From: Alphaproteobacteria bacterium
Lineage (GTDB): Bacteria; Pseudomonadota; Alphaproteobacteria; RF32; CAG-239
Assembly: GCA_015062305.1 (NCBI GenBank)
Contig: SUUX01000014.1
Location: forward strand, 1-42,175
DNA: 42,175 nt
Direction of reading: 5' to 3'
The notes under the pieces were generated by a model that made no database searches, was not told the DNA's origin, and saw nothing but the letters and a program-made list of their open reading frames with translations. This document shows positions 27,862-37,688 of the stretch, one piece after another (within the stretch, counting starts at the first letter, position 1; the number at the start of each line of letters is the position of its first letter). The position numbers and the translations under genes are program-made.

Positions 27862-28227
27862 ATGAATCTCTCACAAAGTTATACCCAAAATGAGGTTTCT
27901 GGTATGGGGCAAGCCGAATTAGAGAGCCGTGCATTAATTCGCACAGCTTCGGCACTCAACCAAATCAAAGAACACTGGGAAGAACGCAAAGGAGAGCTTG
28001 AAGATGCATTAGAAAAAAATCGCAAACTGTGGGCTATCATCGCATCGGCAATGCAAGAAGGTGATTGTCCTCAACCCAAAGAAGTCAGAAAAAATATTCT
28101 GTCATTGGCAATGTTTGTTTTCCAAAGAACAGTGGATACCATAGCTTCACCGGAGCCTCGCAAACTAGATGTTTTGATAAGCATAAACCTAAATATCGCC
28201 AAAGGCTTGTCTGGAGATGGAGCTTAG
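27862..28227 (+). CDS. flaF: FlaF-family flagellin biosynthesis regulator
   Basis: 121 aa from the ATG at 27862 (GAGG 12 bases upstream); an in-frame ATG at 27844 has no ribosome site, so the start is uncertain by six codons. It matches the FlaF pattern: an early Ala/Leu helix with ESRALIRTASALNQIK, then NRKLWAIIASAM, a helix NILSLAMFVFQRTVD and a final LISINLNIAKGL. FlaF works with FlbT in alphaproteobacteria to promote flagellin synthesis and secretion. No flbT or flagellin gene is adjacent. A TATAAT at 27805-27810 is a candidate -10. Confidence 0.8.
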   Translation: MNLSQSYTQNEVSGMGQAELESRALIRTASALNQIKEHWEERKGELEDALEKNRKLWAIIASAMQEGDCPQPKEVRKNILSLAMFVFQRTVDTIASPEPRKLDVLISINLNIAKGLSGDGA

Positions 28228-28295
28228 GGCGAGGTTCATATTTTTTTGAATTTTAATAAAAAAATAAAAAAATTCAAAAAAAATAAAAAAAGTAG

Positions 28296-28324
28296 TTGAC
28301 TGTAGTAATTAAATGGATTATCTA
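28296..28324 (+). promoter_or_regulatory. Promoter of tRNA-Leu
   Basis: TTGACT (28296-28301), a 17-bp spacer and TATCTA (28319-28324), 12 bp before the tRNA 5' end. The -10 is weak. Confidence 0.5.
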
Positions 28325-28336
28325 TTTCAACGCAAC

Positions 28337-28422
28337 GGGGGTATGGCGGAACTGGTAGACGCGCTAGACTCAAAATCTTGTGGCCTCAGGCCGTGTCAGT
28401 TCGAGTCTGACTACCCCTACCA
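28337..28422 (+). tRNA. tRNA-Leu (CAA)
   Basis: 86 nt with encoded CCA. Acceptor stem GGGGGTA / TACCCCT, a long variable arm (GTGGCCTCAGGCCGT), anticodon loop CTCAAAA (anticodon CAA, reading UUG) and T-loop AGTTCGAGTCT. The anticodon stem CTAGA / TCTTG contains one T-T mismatch. Confidence 0.95.
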
Positions 28423-28430
28423 CTTTGAAA

Positions 28431-28467
28431 AACCTAGATTTTTATAAATCTAGGTTCTTTTTTTTTG
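28431..28467 (+). terminator. tRNA-Leu terminator
   Basis: A perfect 11-bp stem AACCTAGATTT / AAATCTAGGTT (28431-28441 with 28446-28456), a four-base loop and a long T run. Confidence 0.95.
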
Positions 28468-28580
28468 TTCTTTTCATTCAGAACTTTCTTATTCAGATTT
28501 TTCTATTTTATATCAAATTATACATACTTACTTTTAAAATTTTTCAAAATAAAGTTTGCAAAAAAAAATAAACTAGCATA

Positions 28581-28599
28581 TACATACTTCAAGAATGTA
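28581..28599. promoter_or_regulatory. Probable TetR/AcrR-type operator
   Basis: TACATACTTCAAGAATGTA is a palindrome with two mismatched pairs around a central base, 19 bp before the tetR start. TACATAC...ATGTA resembles the known E. coli AcrR box. A TACATACTT half-site recurs exactly 60 bp upstream (28521-28529). Autoregulation is inferred. Confidence 0.6.
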
Positions 28600-28618
28600 A
28601 GATGGGAGATATATAAAT

Positions 28619-29239
28619 ATGGCTAGGCGTACCAAGGAAGAAGCAGAGCAAACCAAACAGGCAGTTATTCGATCTGCCTTGGATTTATTTTATGAAAAAG
28701 GATTCGTAAGATCAACCTTTGATGATATTGCAAAACGCATAAATCTTACCAAAGGAGCTGTTTATTGGCATTTTCGTAACAAAGCAGATCTGTTAACCGA
28801 AATTATTCGTCAAGAGTTTCAAAAAAAAGAAGAAACCTTGCCTTGCAAAGGAGCCGAGTTCAAAAACATCTCAGATCTAAGAGAATATTTTATTGCTGTT
28901 TCAAAAGCAATAGAGACAGATGCTGATTTTTGCAAATTTTTGCGCTTTCTTATTTTTCAGATGGAATGGTCTGAACGCGTGCGAGACCATATACTCAAAC
29001 AACTGACAGATCTTATAGATACTCCTTGGATTGAGTTAAAAGAAAGGTTGACTTTTATGCAAAAAAGTGGAGAAATACCAAGCGACGTAAATATAGAAGA
29101 TTTAACAATATTATTGTCTTGTTTGTGGCGAGGAACCATTAATAGCTATATTACAAAGCGCTATCCTATGAGCCTGTCTGTTACATTTATACAAGGTTTT
29201 GATATGTTGTTTGCCGGTTTTAAAGTGGAGAAAAAATAA
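28619..29239 (+). CDS. TetR/AcrR-family repressor
   Basis: 206 aa, ATG preceded by GGGAG. The N-terminal helix-turn-helix (residues about 10-56) reads FDDIAKRINLTKGAVYWHFR followed by NKADLL, the AcrR/TtgR/NalC pattern. The C-terminal ligand-binding domain is helical, with a WSERVRDHILKQL segment. It is the first gene of an operon with an RND adaptor and pump and starts just after a palindromic operator. It most likely represses the operon until an inducer binds. The adaptor ATG follows the tetR stop by one base. Confidence 0.93.
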   Translation: MARRTKEEAEQTKQAVIRSALDLFYEKGFVRSTFDDIAKRINLTKGAVYWHFRNKADLLTEIIRQEFQKKEETLPCKGAEFKNISDLREYFIAVSKAIETDADFCKFLRFLIFQMEWSERVRDHILKQLTDLIDTPWIELKERLTFMQKSGEIPSDVNIEDLTILLSCLWRGTINSYITKRYPMSLSVTFIQGFDMLFAGFKVEKK

Positions 29240-29240
29240 A

Positions 29241-30404
29241 ATGCTAGTAGGAAAAATACAAAAACGAGTAATTATCAGACACGTTGCTTTTGCTGTTGTT
29301 TGCATGGGTTTTGGGTGGTTTCTCAAAGCCAAACTTACTCCGCCACCTGCATCAATGGGAGCAATGGCTGGTGGTGAGCCAATGGTATTAACTCAAGAAC
29401 TAGAGATTCGCAATATTTCTCCCAAAAAGACATTCATTGGTCATGTAGAGCCAATAAAAAGTGTTAATCTCATGCCTCAAGTTACCGGTTATATAGAAAA
29501 AGTTTTGTTTGAAGAAGGGTCAATTGTTAACGAGGGTGATATCTTATTTGTCATTGAGCAAGAACGTTATATTGCCAATGTATCTCTCCGTGAAGCCGAG
29601 CTGGCCAGCGCCAAAGCAAACCTGGTCAGAGCCGAAAGAGACTACAAGCGTCAATCTTCACTAAGCAAACAAAATTACGCATCTAAAGCAACCTTAGATA
29701 ATGCCGAAAGCGCATATTTACAAGCCAAAGCTGCTGTGGCTCAAGCTCAAGCCAGTCTTGATTTGGCCAAAATAGATTTGGGATACACCGAAATCAAAGC
29801 ACCCATCAGCGGTCGTATCGGCAAAGCTCTCGTTACAGAGGGTAACTATGTTGCTTCCACTTTGCAAACTCTGGCTCGTATTGTTCAAACGCATCCGATT
29901 CGTGTTGCTTTTTCTGTCACAGATAAAGATATGCTCAATATGCGCCAAAGATATGACAGTAAAGGAAGTCAGATCAAAACAGAATTAGTTCTTTCTAACG
30001 GAACAATTTTAGTTAATAATCTGCGTTCTCGTTTTAGTGACAATGAAGTAAATTCAGAAACCGCCACTATTGCTGTTTATGCAGAATACAATAATGAGAA
30101 AAATTTACTCATCCCAGGTAACTATGTTGATATTCGTATTGGAGAAGCTGAAGATCAAATTGCATTGCTCATTCCACAAGGAGCTCTTGCCCAAGATCAA
30201 CATGGCAATTATGTGATGGTTGTCACCGATTCAGGCATTGCAGAGCAACGTCGTGTAGAACTTGGAGAGATAATAGAAGATAAACAAGTTGTTTTAAGTG
30301 GTCTGTCACCAGAAGATAAAGTTATCATTCAAGGGCTACAAAAAGTAAGAGATGGTCAAAAAGTCAGAGCTCAGCTGGTTTCTGACAATGCGGAGGTAAA
30401 ATAA
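29241..30404 (+). CDS. RND efflux periplasmic adaptor (MFP)
   Basis: 387 aa from the ATG at 29241, one base after the tetR stop; the longer frame would lie inside tetR. An N-terminal membrane segment (VIIRHVAFAVVCMGFGWFL) is followed by lipoyl-like VNLMPQVTGYIEKVLFEEG, a coiled-coil hairpin (ASAKANLVRAERDYKRQ through AAVAQAQASLDLA), IKAPISGRIGKALVTEGNYV and the C-terminal membrane-proximal domain. Adaptor of the pump encoded 3 bp downstream. Together they form a tetR-regulated operon with no channel gene. Confidence 0.93.
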   Translation: MLVGKIQKRVIIRHVAFAVVCMGFGWFLKAKLTPPPASMGAMAGGEPMVLTQELEIRNISPKKTFIGHVEPIKSVNLMPQVTGYIEKVLFEEGSIVNEGDILFVIEQERYIANVSLREAELASAKANLVRAERDYKRQSSLSKQNYASKATLDNAESAYLQAKAAVAQAQASLDLAKIDLGYTEIKAPISGRIGKALVTEGNYVASTLQTLARIVQTHPIRVAFSVTDKDMLNMRQRYDSKGSQIKTELVLSNGTILVNNLRSRFSDNEVNSETATIAVYAEYNNEKNLLIPGNYVDIRIGEAEDQIALLIPQGALAQDQHGNYVMVVTDSGIAEQRRVELGEIIEDKQVVLSGLSPEDKVIIQGLQKVRDGQKVRAQLVSDNAEVK

Positions 30405-30407
30405 TCA

Positions 30408-33400
30408 ATGTTTTCCAGAATTTTTATTGAACGTCCACGCTTTGCAATGGTCATTTCTATCGTTTTGACCTTAGCCGGCGTTATTTCAGTCTTTTCTTTG
30501 CCAGTAGCTCTTTATCCCGAAGTCACACCACCGGAAGTTGTTGTTTCTGCCACATATCCGGGTGCAAGTGCCGAGGTTGTCGCCAAAACGATAGGTATTC
30601 CTCTTGAAGAAGAGGTAAATGGTGTAGAAGATATGCTTTATATGAGTTCTTCTTCTGAAAACTCAAGTTACCAACTAACCATTACTTTCAAAGTTGGTAT
30701 AGATAGAGATATGGCGCAAGTGAAAGTGCAAAACCGTATCCAACAGGCTCAAAGCAAATTGCCGTCAGAGGTTATCCGTCAAGGTTTAACTGTAAAAAGT
30801 CGTTCTTCCAATATTTTGGGTTTTATCACAGTTGGTTCACCCAAAGGAACCCATTCTCCTTTGGAGTTGGCAAATTATGTTCAAAACAACATAAAAAACA
30901 ACCTTGCTCGTGTATACGGTGTCGGAGAGGTAAACGTATATTCATCTAAACTCAGTATGCGTGTTTGGTTAGATGCCGATAAAATTACTGCGCTGAATAT
31001 CCCTTTGCAAACAGTTCGTGCTGCAATTGAAAGTCAAAACTATCAGCCATCATTGGGTAGTGTTGGTGCAATGCCTGGAGACGGAAGCCAACAAATGGTA
31101 TATACCTTGCAAACCCAAGGTCGTGTCAACGAGGTTGAAGATTTTAAAAACATTATTGTTCGTACGGCAGAGCAGGGAGGCCTTGTTTACCTCAAAGATA
31201 TCGCTCGTGTAGAAATCGGAGAGGAGAGTTATAGAGCTACTTCCAAGTTCAATAATGCCCCCAACGTAGCTATTGCCATCAACCAATTATCAGGCGCCAA
31301 TGCTCTTCAGGCCATGGCCGCCGTCAAGGCCGAGATGGATAAATTATCTCAGAGTTTTCCAGAAGATATGACTTATATTATCGGATACGATTCTACAGAG
31401 TATATTGAGTCTTCAATAGAAGAAGTTATCTTCACGTTGGTAATCACATTTATACTGGTTGTTTTTGTGTGCTATATCTTTTTGCAAGATTGGCGAGCAA
31501 CCTTGGTGCCATCATTAACTATTCCTGTTTCTATTTTTGCTACTTTTGCCGTTATGCAGGCCTTAGGCTATACAATGAACATTTTGACACTGTTCGGATT
31601 GGTTTTGGCAATTGGTCTGGTTGTGGATGATGCAATTGTGGTAGTAGAACGTGTATTATACCTTATGGAAACAGAAAAAATGTCTCCCAAAGATGCCACC
31701 ATTAGAGCCATGGAAGAAGTCTCTGGAGCCGTGATAGCCACAACTTTGGTACTGTTGGCCATTTTTGTGCCTGTTGCTTTCATGGGAGGAATTACCGGTA
31801 AAATTTATCAACAATTTGCTATTACAATTTCAACTTCTGTGTTATTTTCATCACTCAATGCGTTAACCTTATCTCCTGCATTGTGTGCCACTATTTTGCG
31901 CCCGTTAAAAGAAGCGCAAAAAGGCCCTTTATTATGGTTTAACCGGGTTGTTAACAAATCCAGAGATACCTATGTTGCTATTGTTGCCATTATTGCACGC
32001 AAGGTTTCAGTAATAGCTTTGCTGTTTGCTTTGATAGTTGCAAGTGTTTATGGTTTCTTGCGCATTAGCCAAACTTCATTTATTCCAAATGAAGATCAAG
32101 GTGTTATCATGATCAATATCCAATTGCCAGAAGGTGCAACTCGTGAACGCACCCAAAAATTCATTGATGAGATATATCCACTTATCAAAGAAGAAAAGGG
32201 TGTAGACAGCGTTATGATTGTAGCTGGTGTTTCTCTTATTGGCGGTACAGGAGAGAACGTTGCTCTTGGTTTCATCGCTTTGCGCCCTTGGGCAGAAAGA
32301 AAAGACAAAGAACTTTTTTCCACCAACATTATGAATCGCATTTTGGCTAAAGTATCAGGCAAACCTCAAGCACAGGTAAACTTGTTTGAGCCACCTGCCA
32401 TTATGGGGTTGGGTATGAGCGGCGGCATGGATTATCGTTTTCTTTCAACCCAAACAGATAATCCTCAACAATTAGAAGCAGCTCTTCAAAGTGTACTGAT
32501 GAAGATTAATCAATTACCTGAGGTTAATTATGCCTATACAACCTATACGGCCCAGACCCCTAATATTTTCATAGACATAGATCGCCAAAAGGCAGAAGCT
32601 ATGGGGGTTTCTATTGGTAGCATCTTTTCTGTATTACAAAATTATTTAGGTTCCAGCTATGTTAACGATGTCAACTTCGGAACCCAAGTAAACAAGGTAA
32701 TGATTCAAGCAGATTGGAAGTTCCGCAAAGATATAGACAGCATCAACAAGCTCTATGTCCAAAACAAAAACGGTCAAATGGTGCCACTGGGTAGTGTTGT
32801 TACTTTGCGAAAAGTATTATCTCCACGTGTGGTTACTCGTTATAACCAGTACCCTAGCGCATCTATCACGGCTGTTCAAAACAATTCTGTTAGTACAGGC
32901 CAAGCGATGAATGCCATGGAAAAGTTATCTCAAAAGCTTCCCAAGGGTTTCACCTATGACTGGTCTTCTGTTAGCTATCAAGAGAAAGCCAGTGGTGGGC
33001 AGATTGGATATTTATTGGCTTTAGCAATTACATTTGGCTACTTATTCTTGGTTGCTCAATATGAAAGTTGGATAACTCCTTTGCCGGTTTTGAGTTCGGT
33101 CTTTGTTTCCATGCTCGGAGCTCTGGCTGGGCTGTTTATCACCGGCTTGCCATTGAGCATCTATGCTCAATTAGGGTTAATATTGCTAGTTGGATTATCC
33201 GCCAAAAACGCCATTTTGGTTGTAGAGTTTGCCAAAGAAGAACAAGAAAAAGGCGCATCTATTGTCAAAGCGGCCATGGTTGGCACTAAAGAACGTTTCA
33301 GAGCCGTTCTGATGACTGCATTCACCTTTATTTTGGGTGTGTTACCAATGATTGTCGCTACTGGGGCCGGAGCCGCAAGTCGTATTGCAATCGGTGTACC

Positions 33401-33512
33401 GGTATTCTACGGTATGTTGCTCGGAACAGCTGCTGGTTTGATAGTTATTCCTCTACTCTATGTTTTATTCCAAACCATGAGTGAAAAGTGGCAATCCATG
33501 TTTCATAAATAG
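30408..33512 (+). CDS. RND multidrug efflux pump, HAE1/AcrB-like
   Basis: 1034 aa, normal HAE1 length. Proton-relay Asp407-Asp408 ([17 protein letters not shown]), the same numbering as AcrB, and Lys at about 933 ([13 protein letters not shown]). [13 protein letters not shown] and [15 protein letters not shown] are family signatures. It is more AcrB/TtgB-like in spacing than the 21161-24316 pump. It exports drugs or lipophilic compounds using the proton gradient; an outer-membrane partner must come from elsewhere, possibly the 24303-25709 NodT protein. GGAGG precedes the ATG, and a terminator follows. Confidence 0.96.
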   Translation: MFSRIFIERPRFAMVISIVLTLAGVISVFSLPVALYPEVTPPEVVVSATYPGASAEVVAKTIGIPLEEEVNGVEDMLYMSSSSENSSYQLTITFKVGIDRDMAQVKVQNRIQQAQSKLPSEVIRQGLTVKSRSSNILGFITVGSPKGTHSPLELANYVQNNIKNNLARVYGVGEVNVYSSKLSMRVWLDADKITALNIPLQTVRAAIESQNYQPSLGSVGAMPGDGSQQMVYTLQTQGRVNEVEDFKNIIVRTAEQGGLVYLKDIARVEIGEESYRATSKFNNAPNVAIAINQLSGANALQAMAAVKAEMDKLSQSFPEDMTYIIGYDSTEYIESSIEEVIFTLVITFILVVFVCYIFLQDWRATLVPSLTIPVSIFATFAVMQALGYTMNILTLFGLVLAIGLVVDDAIVVVERVLYLMETEKMSPKDATIRAMEEVSGAVIATTLVLLAIFVPVAFMGGITGKIYQQFAITISTSVLFSSLNALTLSPALCATILRPLKEAQKGPLLWFNRVVNKSRDTYVAIVAIIARKVSVIALLFALIVASVYGFLRISQTSFIPNEDQGVIMINIQLPEGATRERTQKFIDEIYPLIKEEKGVDSVMIVAGVSLIGGTGENVALGFIALRPWAERKDKELFSTNIMNRILAKVSGKPQAQVNLFEPPAIMGLGMSGGMDYRFLSTQTDNPQQLEAALQSVLMKINQLPEVNYAYTTYTAQTPNIFIDIDRQKAEAMGVSIGSIFSVLQNYLGSSYVNDVNFGTQVNKVMIQADWKFRKDIDSINKLYVQNKNGQMVPLGSVVTLRKVLSPRVVTRYNQYPSASITAVQNNSVSTGQAMNAMEKLSQKLPKGFTYDWSSVSYQEKASGGQIGYLLALAITFGYLFLVAQYESWITPLPVLSSVFVSMLGALAGLFITGLPLSIYAQLGLILLVGLSAKNAILVVEFAKEEQEKGASIVKAAMVGTKERFRAVLMTAFTFILGVLPMIVATGAGAASRIAIGVPVFYGMLLGTAAGLIVIPLLYVLFQTMSEKWQSMFHK

Positions 33513-33520
33513 ATAAAATA

Positions 33521-33545
33521 AAACCCCTGCATTGCAGGGGTTTTT
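33521..33545. terminator. Bidirectional terminator between RND operon and flgL
   Basis: AAACCCCTGC / GCAGGGGTTT (33521-33530 with 33534-33543), with a T run on the plus side and an A-rich left flank serving the convergent flgL gene. Confidence 0.85.
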
Positions 33546-33559
33546 AATTCACTATATTT

Positions 33560-35488
33560 TTAGTCGATATAGTTAAGCAAAGACAAGCTCAAGGCATTTT
33601 GCAATACCGAATAAGATGCCTCTAGGTTGTTTTGTGCCAGAAGAGCTTTAACAGCAGCTTCGGTTTTATCAACATTCTTAAGGGAATCAACACTAGATTG
33701 CAAATTGTTTTTCACCAAAGTCAAGTTTTCATCTACATTGTTCAATAACACATAGTTTGCATTTAATTTTGCGCTAACAACATACAAACTTGAATTTGCG
33801 CCGTGTTTGGTTGTCTCTCCACTGTCATCAACAGCGCTTTGAATCAGCTTGCTTGCAGTTATCATAATATCATATGCTCTATTAGGCTGTATCAATCCTT
33901 CAATATCTGCCGGATTTCTGGTATCAACCACATTAGCCTGTGCAATTTGTCCCAAAGAACGAAATAACTTTTCAAAAGCTCCGTCATTAGCAGTCACATC
34001 CATTGTAACCGATTGATTTTCAGATATGCGGCGCTCCAGATTAAGATCTCCTCCGGTATAATAAGTCATTGTAGACATACTCCACCTAGAAGAATCTTCA
34101 ATTCTGACACTATCTGCATTAAAATAATCTGGATCTGCCCGAACATTCAATGTTCCGTCAACATTCACGCCCAAGACCTGAACTCTTGGGGCAATATTAT
34201 TTCCCATGTTATTCAAGTCTATTACTGCACCTGTCGGAAAAGATGTCTTGAGTGTAACACCGGTAGGGTCATCCAAAACCTCGTCAGCAATTCCTGGCAC
34301 ACTTTCTTCAAATACGATAGTTTTTCCATCAGAAGAAACAGACTTAACCACCAAAGATTTGTTGTTATCTGCTGTTCCGCCAATTATCAAGGTATCACCG
34401 GCTTTTATGGTATTAAAAGCACCATACTGAGTAGCATTCAGTGTATTTTTATCAGCATTGAAAGTCAATTTTCCTGTCGTATTGGGGTTTGCTGTAACAG
34501 CTTCTTCCAGAAAACCACCTTCCTTATCTGGAGTAATTTTAAACTGATTTCCCTCAACCAAATCAATTGTCAATCCACCGGTCTGTGCGCTGGTTAGAGT
34601 TCTATTGCACAAATTTGCTGCAGAATTGGTTGGAAATTTGATGTTCACCCCATCATAATAGGCTTGAAACTCATCTAATGTCTTAAATGGAAAATTAATA
34701 GGAGATTGTGTAGCATCACCACCACCAAACAAATATTTTCCGTTTGCTTGAATATTCAAGTTATCAGCCAACATTTTAAGTGTTGTAAAAGCCGAGTTTT
34801 GCAGTTCATTCAAATTATGCGCTTGGTCTTGATTCATTGTATAAGGTTCGCCAGTTTCAACCCCATCGGCACTCAAAATCGTAGAGCCACCATTAATAGT
34901 GTACAGAGGAAATTTAAATGTTGCGCCATCAAACTCAAACTCCGGATATTTACCCGTTGGGTCAACCTTATTTTTCAGAGCATCCATCACTTTTTGAGCA
35001 TATCCTTCTGTTCCGGCATCTGCGGCAATTCCAGACAAATCAATATTATTTCCGGTTGCATCGCCGTCAGTAAAAGTATATTGTACGCCATCAACAGTAA
35101 TTGTTTTGCCAACATAGGTTGCAGGCTCATTGTTGGTGAAGGTAATTTCGCCCCCCGTATAGTCGGGAGTCAATCTTTCCACCTCTGCACCGGTAAAGTT
35201 GCTAAGCATGGTTTTAAAGTCACTGATTGTGTCATTAATAGATTGCATAGATGTATTCATTGCTTTCAGCTCTACATTCAGCAACTTATTATTTTCCAAA
35301 AAAGTTGATGTCACATCAAGAGTAGCTTCAAAATTAACAATACTATAGGCGCTTGCTCCGTATCCCGAATAAGTTGGAGCTTTCAAGCCCGTAATACTTT
35401 GATAGTTATATAACTCAAACTGAGATTTATTTCTCAAAGTTTGGTTCATCATATTTATATAACTGGCATAAGTAGGAACTCTAACCAT
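33560..35488 (-). CDS. flgL: Flagellar hook-associated protein 3
   Basis: 642 aa. The N-terminus (YINMMNQTLRNKSQFELYNYQSITG, shown in part: NQTLRNKSQFELYNYQ) and the C-terminal helix (LEASYSVLQNALSLSLLNYI) are the paired D0/D1 coiled-coil ends of flagellin-like proteins. It is the last gene of the flg operon, right after flgK, the usual place of flgL. FlgL is commonly about 300-400 aa; here a large central insertion of beta-rich, Gly/Asp/Thr-rich sequence (residues roughly 140-500) makes it nearly twice as long. FlgL joins FlgK to the first flagellin ring outside the cell. Secreted by the flagellar type III system without a cleaved signal peptide. Confidence 0.87.
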   Translation of the reverse strand: MVRVPTYASYINMMNQTLRNKSQFELYNYQSITGLKAPTYSGYGASAYSIVNFEATLDVTSTFLENNKLLNVELKAMNTSMQSINDTISDFKTMLSNFTGAEVERLTPDYTGGEITFTNNEPATYVGKTITVDGVQYTFTDGDATGNNIDLSGIAADAGTEGYAQKVMDALKNKVDPTGKYPEFEFDGATFKFPLYTINGGSTILSADGVETGEPYTMNQDQAHNLNELQNSAFTTLKMLADNLNIQANGKYLFGGGDATQSPINFPFKTLDEFQAYYDGVNIKFPTNSAANLCNRTLTSAQTGGLTIDLVEGNQFKITPDKEGGFLEEAVTANPNTTGKLTFNADKNTLNATQYGAFNTIKAGDTLIIGGTADNNKSLVVKSVSSDGKTIVFEESVPGIADEVLDDPTGVTLKTSFPTGAVIDLNNMGNNIAPRVQVLGVNVDGTLNVRADPDYFNADSVRIEDSSRWSMSTMTYYTGGDLNLERRISENQSVTMDVTANDGAFEKLFRSLGQIAQANVVDTRNPADIEGLIQPNRAYDIMITASKLIQSAVDDSGETTKHGANSSLYVVSAKLNANYVLLNNVDENLTLVKNNLQSSVDSLKNVDKTEAAVKALLAQNNLEASYSVLQNALSLSLLNYID

Positions 35489-35500
35489 TTTTCAATCCTC

Positions 35501-37678
35501 CTATACAATATTCAGCAACATATCCAAAATTTCTTTGGATGCTGTAAATGCCTGAGCACAAGCTGCGTAGGTCTGCTGAAATATAATCATCTGACCTAGT
35601 TCTTCATCAAGATCAACCCCACTGATTTTAGCTTCTTTAGTTGCAATAGATGTTGTCAGTTCTTGTTGATATGCCAGAGAATTCTCTGCATTGCTTGCTT
35701 GAGAAGCAATATTCCCGACAAATGTTGAGGCATAGCTGGCCAAGGTTGCTTGTGTTTGAGCCACGGTGCCGGATTGCTTAAAGTTGTGAGAAGCAACAAA
35801 AGTTTCACCCATCTCATTTGCAATATTATTAGCTGCCGGGCTCATAACATATTTTCCGGTAGACTGATTGAATTCAGGAGCTCCGCCCACAATCATTCCC
35901 GGGTTTGTTGCAATATCATTTCTCACGGCAATTGTTTGAGCAATTTCCACATTAGAAGGAGCCATTCCCAAACGATTAATCAGATCATTTCCCTGCGTTT
36001 CGGTAATTTCCATCTGATACCCGTTCAGATTTTCAATTCTTAGCATATAGCCATTACCGTTTGGCACCAAAGAAGCCCGCAAAGACTGGCTCAACACTTG
36101 GTCTTTATTAATTTTGTCTGCAATATCTGCAATGCTGTCATTAGGGCTAATAGTCAATGTTCCCAAACCAAAACCGCTATATTCGTCAGCAAAACTCCAG
36201 ATAGTCATTTCTGTCACACCAAGATTTGCATTTAGGCTCACAACTTTAGAATCATAAATATCATTAATTGAATCATCAACAAACATATTGTTCAAGCCAA
36301 AGAAACTTGAGAAACCTTCATATTGTTGAGAATAAAGATTGTTGTTTCCGGCATCAAAAGATAGCACCACATCTTTTTGTTCTGCTCCCGGTGTAGAAGA
36401 GGCTGTATCTATGATAGAAAAACCACAATCACTGTCACCAGTATTAATCACCAGTCTTCCATCTTCATTTATGCTCACATCAGCCTGAGGCAGATTTGCA
36501 CCATTCTCATCATTCAGCCAAGCTTTTATCTTTGCTGCCATGTCAGAAACAGATCCTTGTTGAAAACCGATATCACCAACCAGGGTAGCTGTAGCAATTT
36601 GTTTTCCGTCTGCTCCAAAGATTGTAAAACGCACATCACCTTCTTCAATTTTAATTCCTTGAGGATAAGTATCTCCATCTTGTATAAAGACACGATTACC
36701 TGTCAATATATCTGGAGTATCCGGATAAGCTGTACCATGATTATGAATTTTGTTTATTTCATTCATCATTGTACCACCAAGTTCATCTAATTGGCTCTGC
36801 AAAGATGGCAAAATAACGTCTCTAACTTCAATCAGCCCCTTAATTTCTCCATCTTTTATAAATGATGTAATATCTTTTCCATCAACATAGATACCATTAA
36901 TACCGCCACCGGCATAAGTAATTGTAGGGCTTGCTTGGGTGAGGGCAGTGTGCGAAAGTTTATGCGGATCACTGTCCAGCAACGTAATACCGTTACCAGT
37001 CTGCACCACAATAGCTCCGTTTTCTCTTTTGAAATAAGATATATCTATCAGACCACTCAACTCACGCAAAGCAGTGTCTCTTTGGTCTAATAAGTCTGCT
37101 TTGCCTTCATATCTTAAGATATCATATTTTACAATTTCATCATTCAGATTGCTAAGAGAATCAAGCAACTCATTAATTTTTTCCACATCGGCGGCAATTT
37201 TCAAATCAGCATCTCCGCGCAATCCCTGAATTTCTGCAGATATAGAGTTCAAGCGATTTGTAAAAGTCTGAGCCTGATTCAGCAAGTTATATCTGCTTGC
37301 CGAAGATGTAATGTCCGTTGCAAAAGTTTCAAAAGCACTTTGCAGGTTAGCAACATTGGCCGATATAGAATTATCACCTTGCGGGGTTCCCAAGCTCACT
37401 TCAATCTTGCTTAAGTAGTCATTTTTTGCCGAATAATTATTGGTCTGCGCATTAGATGATAAATAGCTCTTAAGCAGACCTTCATCAACTTTTCGACCTA
37501 TTTCACCCATAGCAACACCCATGCTATATCCGGCACGCACCATATTATTTTGTTGTGCCACTTTACGGGTATAACCTTCGGTGTCCACATTTGCCACATT
37601 GCGGCTAATAATGTCAAGCTGAGCCTGAGCAGTTTTCATCCCGCTTAAAGATGTCGATAAACTAGGTACAAGAGCCAT
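35501..37678 (-). CDS. flgK: Flagellar hook-associated protein 1
   Basis: 725 aa. The N-terminal rod/hook signature is LDIISRNVANVDTEGYTRK with an Ala/Ser-rich first helix. The end (LDEELGQMIIFQQTYAACAQ, then AFTASKEILDMLLN) is the conserved C-terminal helix that packs with the N-terminus. The central region is a large beta-rich variable part. FlgK forms the first junction ring between hook and filament; export needs the FlgN chaperone, encoded 10 bp upstream. The gene lies 12 bp before flgL. Confidence 0.95.
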   Translation of the reverse strand: MALVPSLSTSLSGMKTAQAQLDIISRNVANVDTEGYTRKVAQQNNMVRAGYSMGVAMGEIGRKVDEGLLKSYLSSNAQTNNYSAKNDYLSKIEVSLGTPQGDNSISANVANLQSAFETFATDITSSASRYNLLNQAQTFTNRLNSISAEIQGLRGDADLKIAADVEKINELLDSLSNLNDEIVKYDILRYEGKADLLDQRDTALRELSGLIDISYFKRENGAIVVQTGNGITLLDSDPHKLSHTALTQASPTITYAGGGINGIYVDGKDITSFIKDGEIKGLIEVRDVILPSLQSQLDELGGTMMNEINKIHNHGTAYPDTPDILTGNRVFIQDGDTYPQGIKIEEGDVRFTIFGADGKQIATATLVGDIGFQQGSVSDMAAKIKAWLNDENGANLPQADVSINEDGRLVINTGDSDCGFSIIDTASSTPGAEQKDVVLSFDAGNNNLYSQQYEGFSSFFGLNNMFVDDSINDIYDSKVVSLNANLGVTEMTIWSFADEYSGFGLGTLTISPNDSIADIADKINKDQVLSQSLRASLVPNGNGYMLRIENLNGYQMEITETQGNDLINRLGMAPSNVEIAQTIAVRNDIATNPGMIVGGAPEFNQSTGKYVMSPAANNIANEMGETFVASHNFKQSGTVAQTQATLASYASTFVGNIASQASNAENSLAYQQELTTSIATKEAKISGVDLDEELGQMIIFQQTYAACAQAFTASKEILDMLLNIV

Positions 37679-37688
37679 GACACACCTC

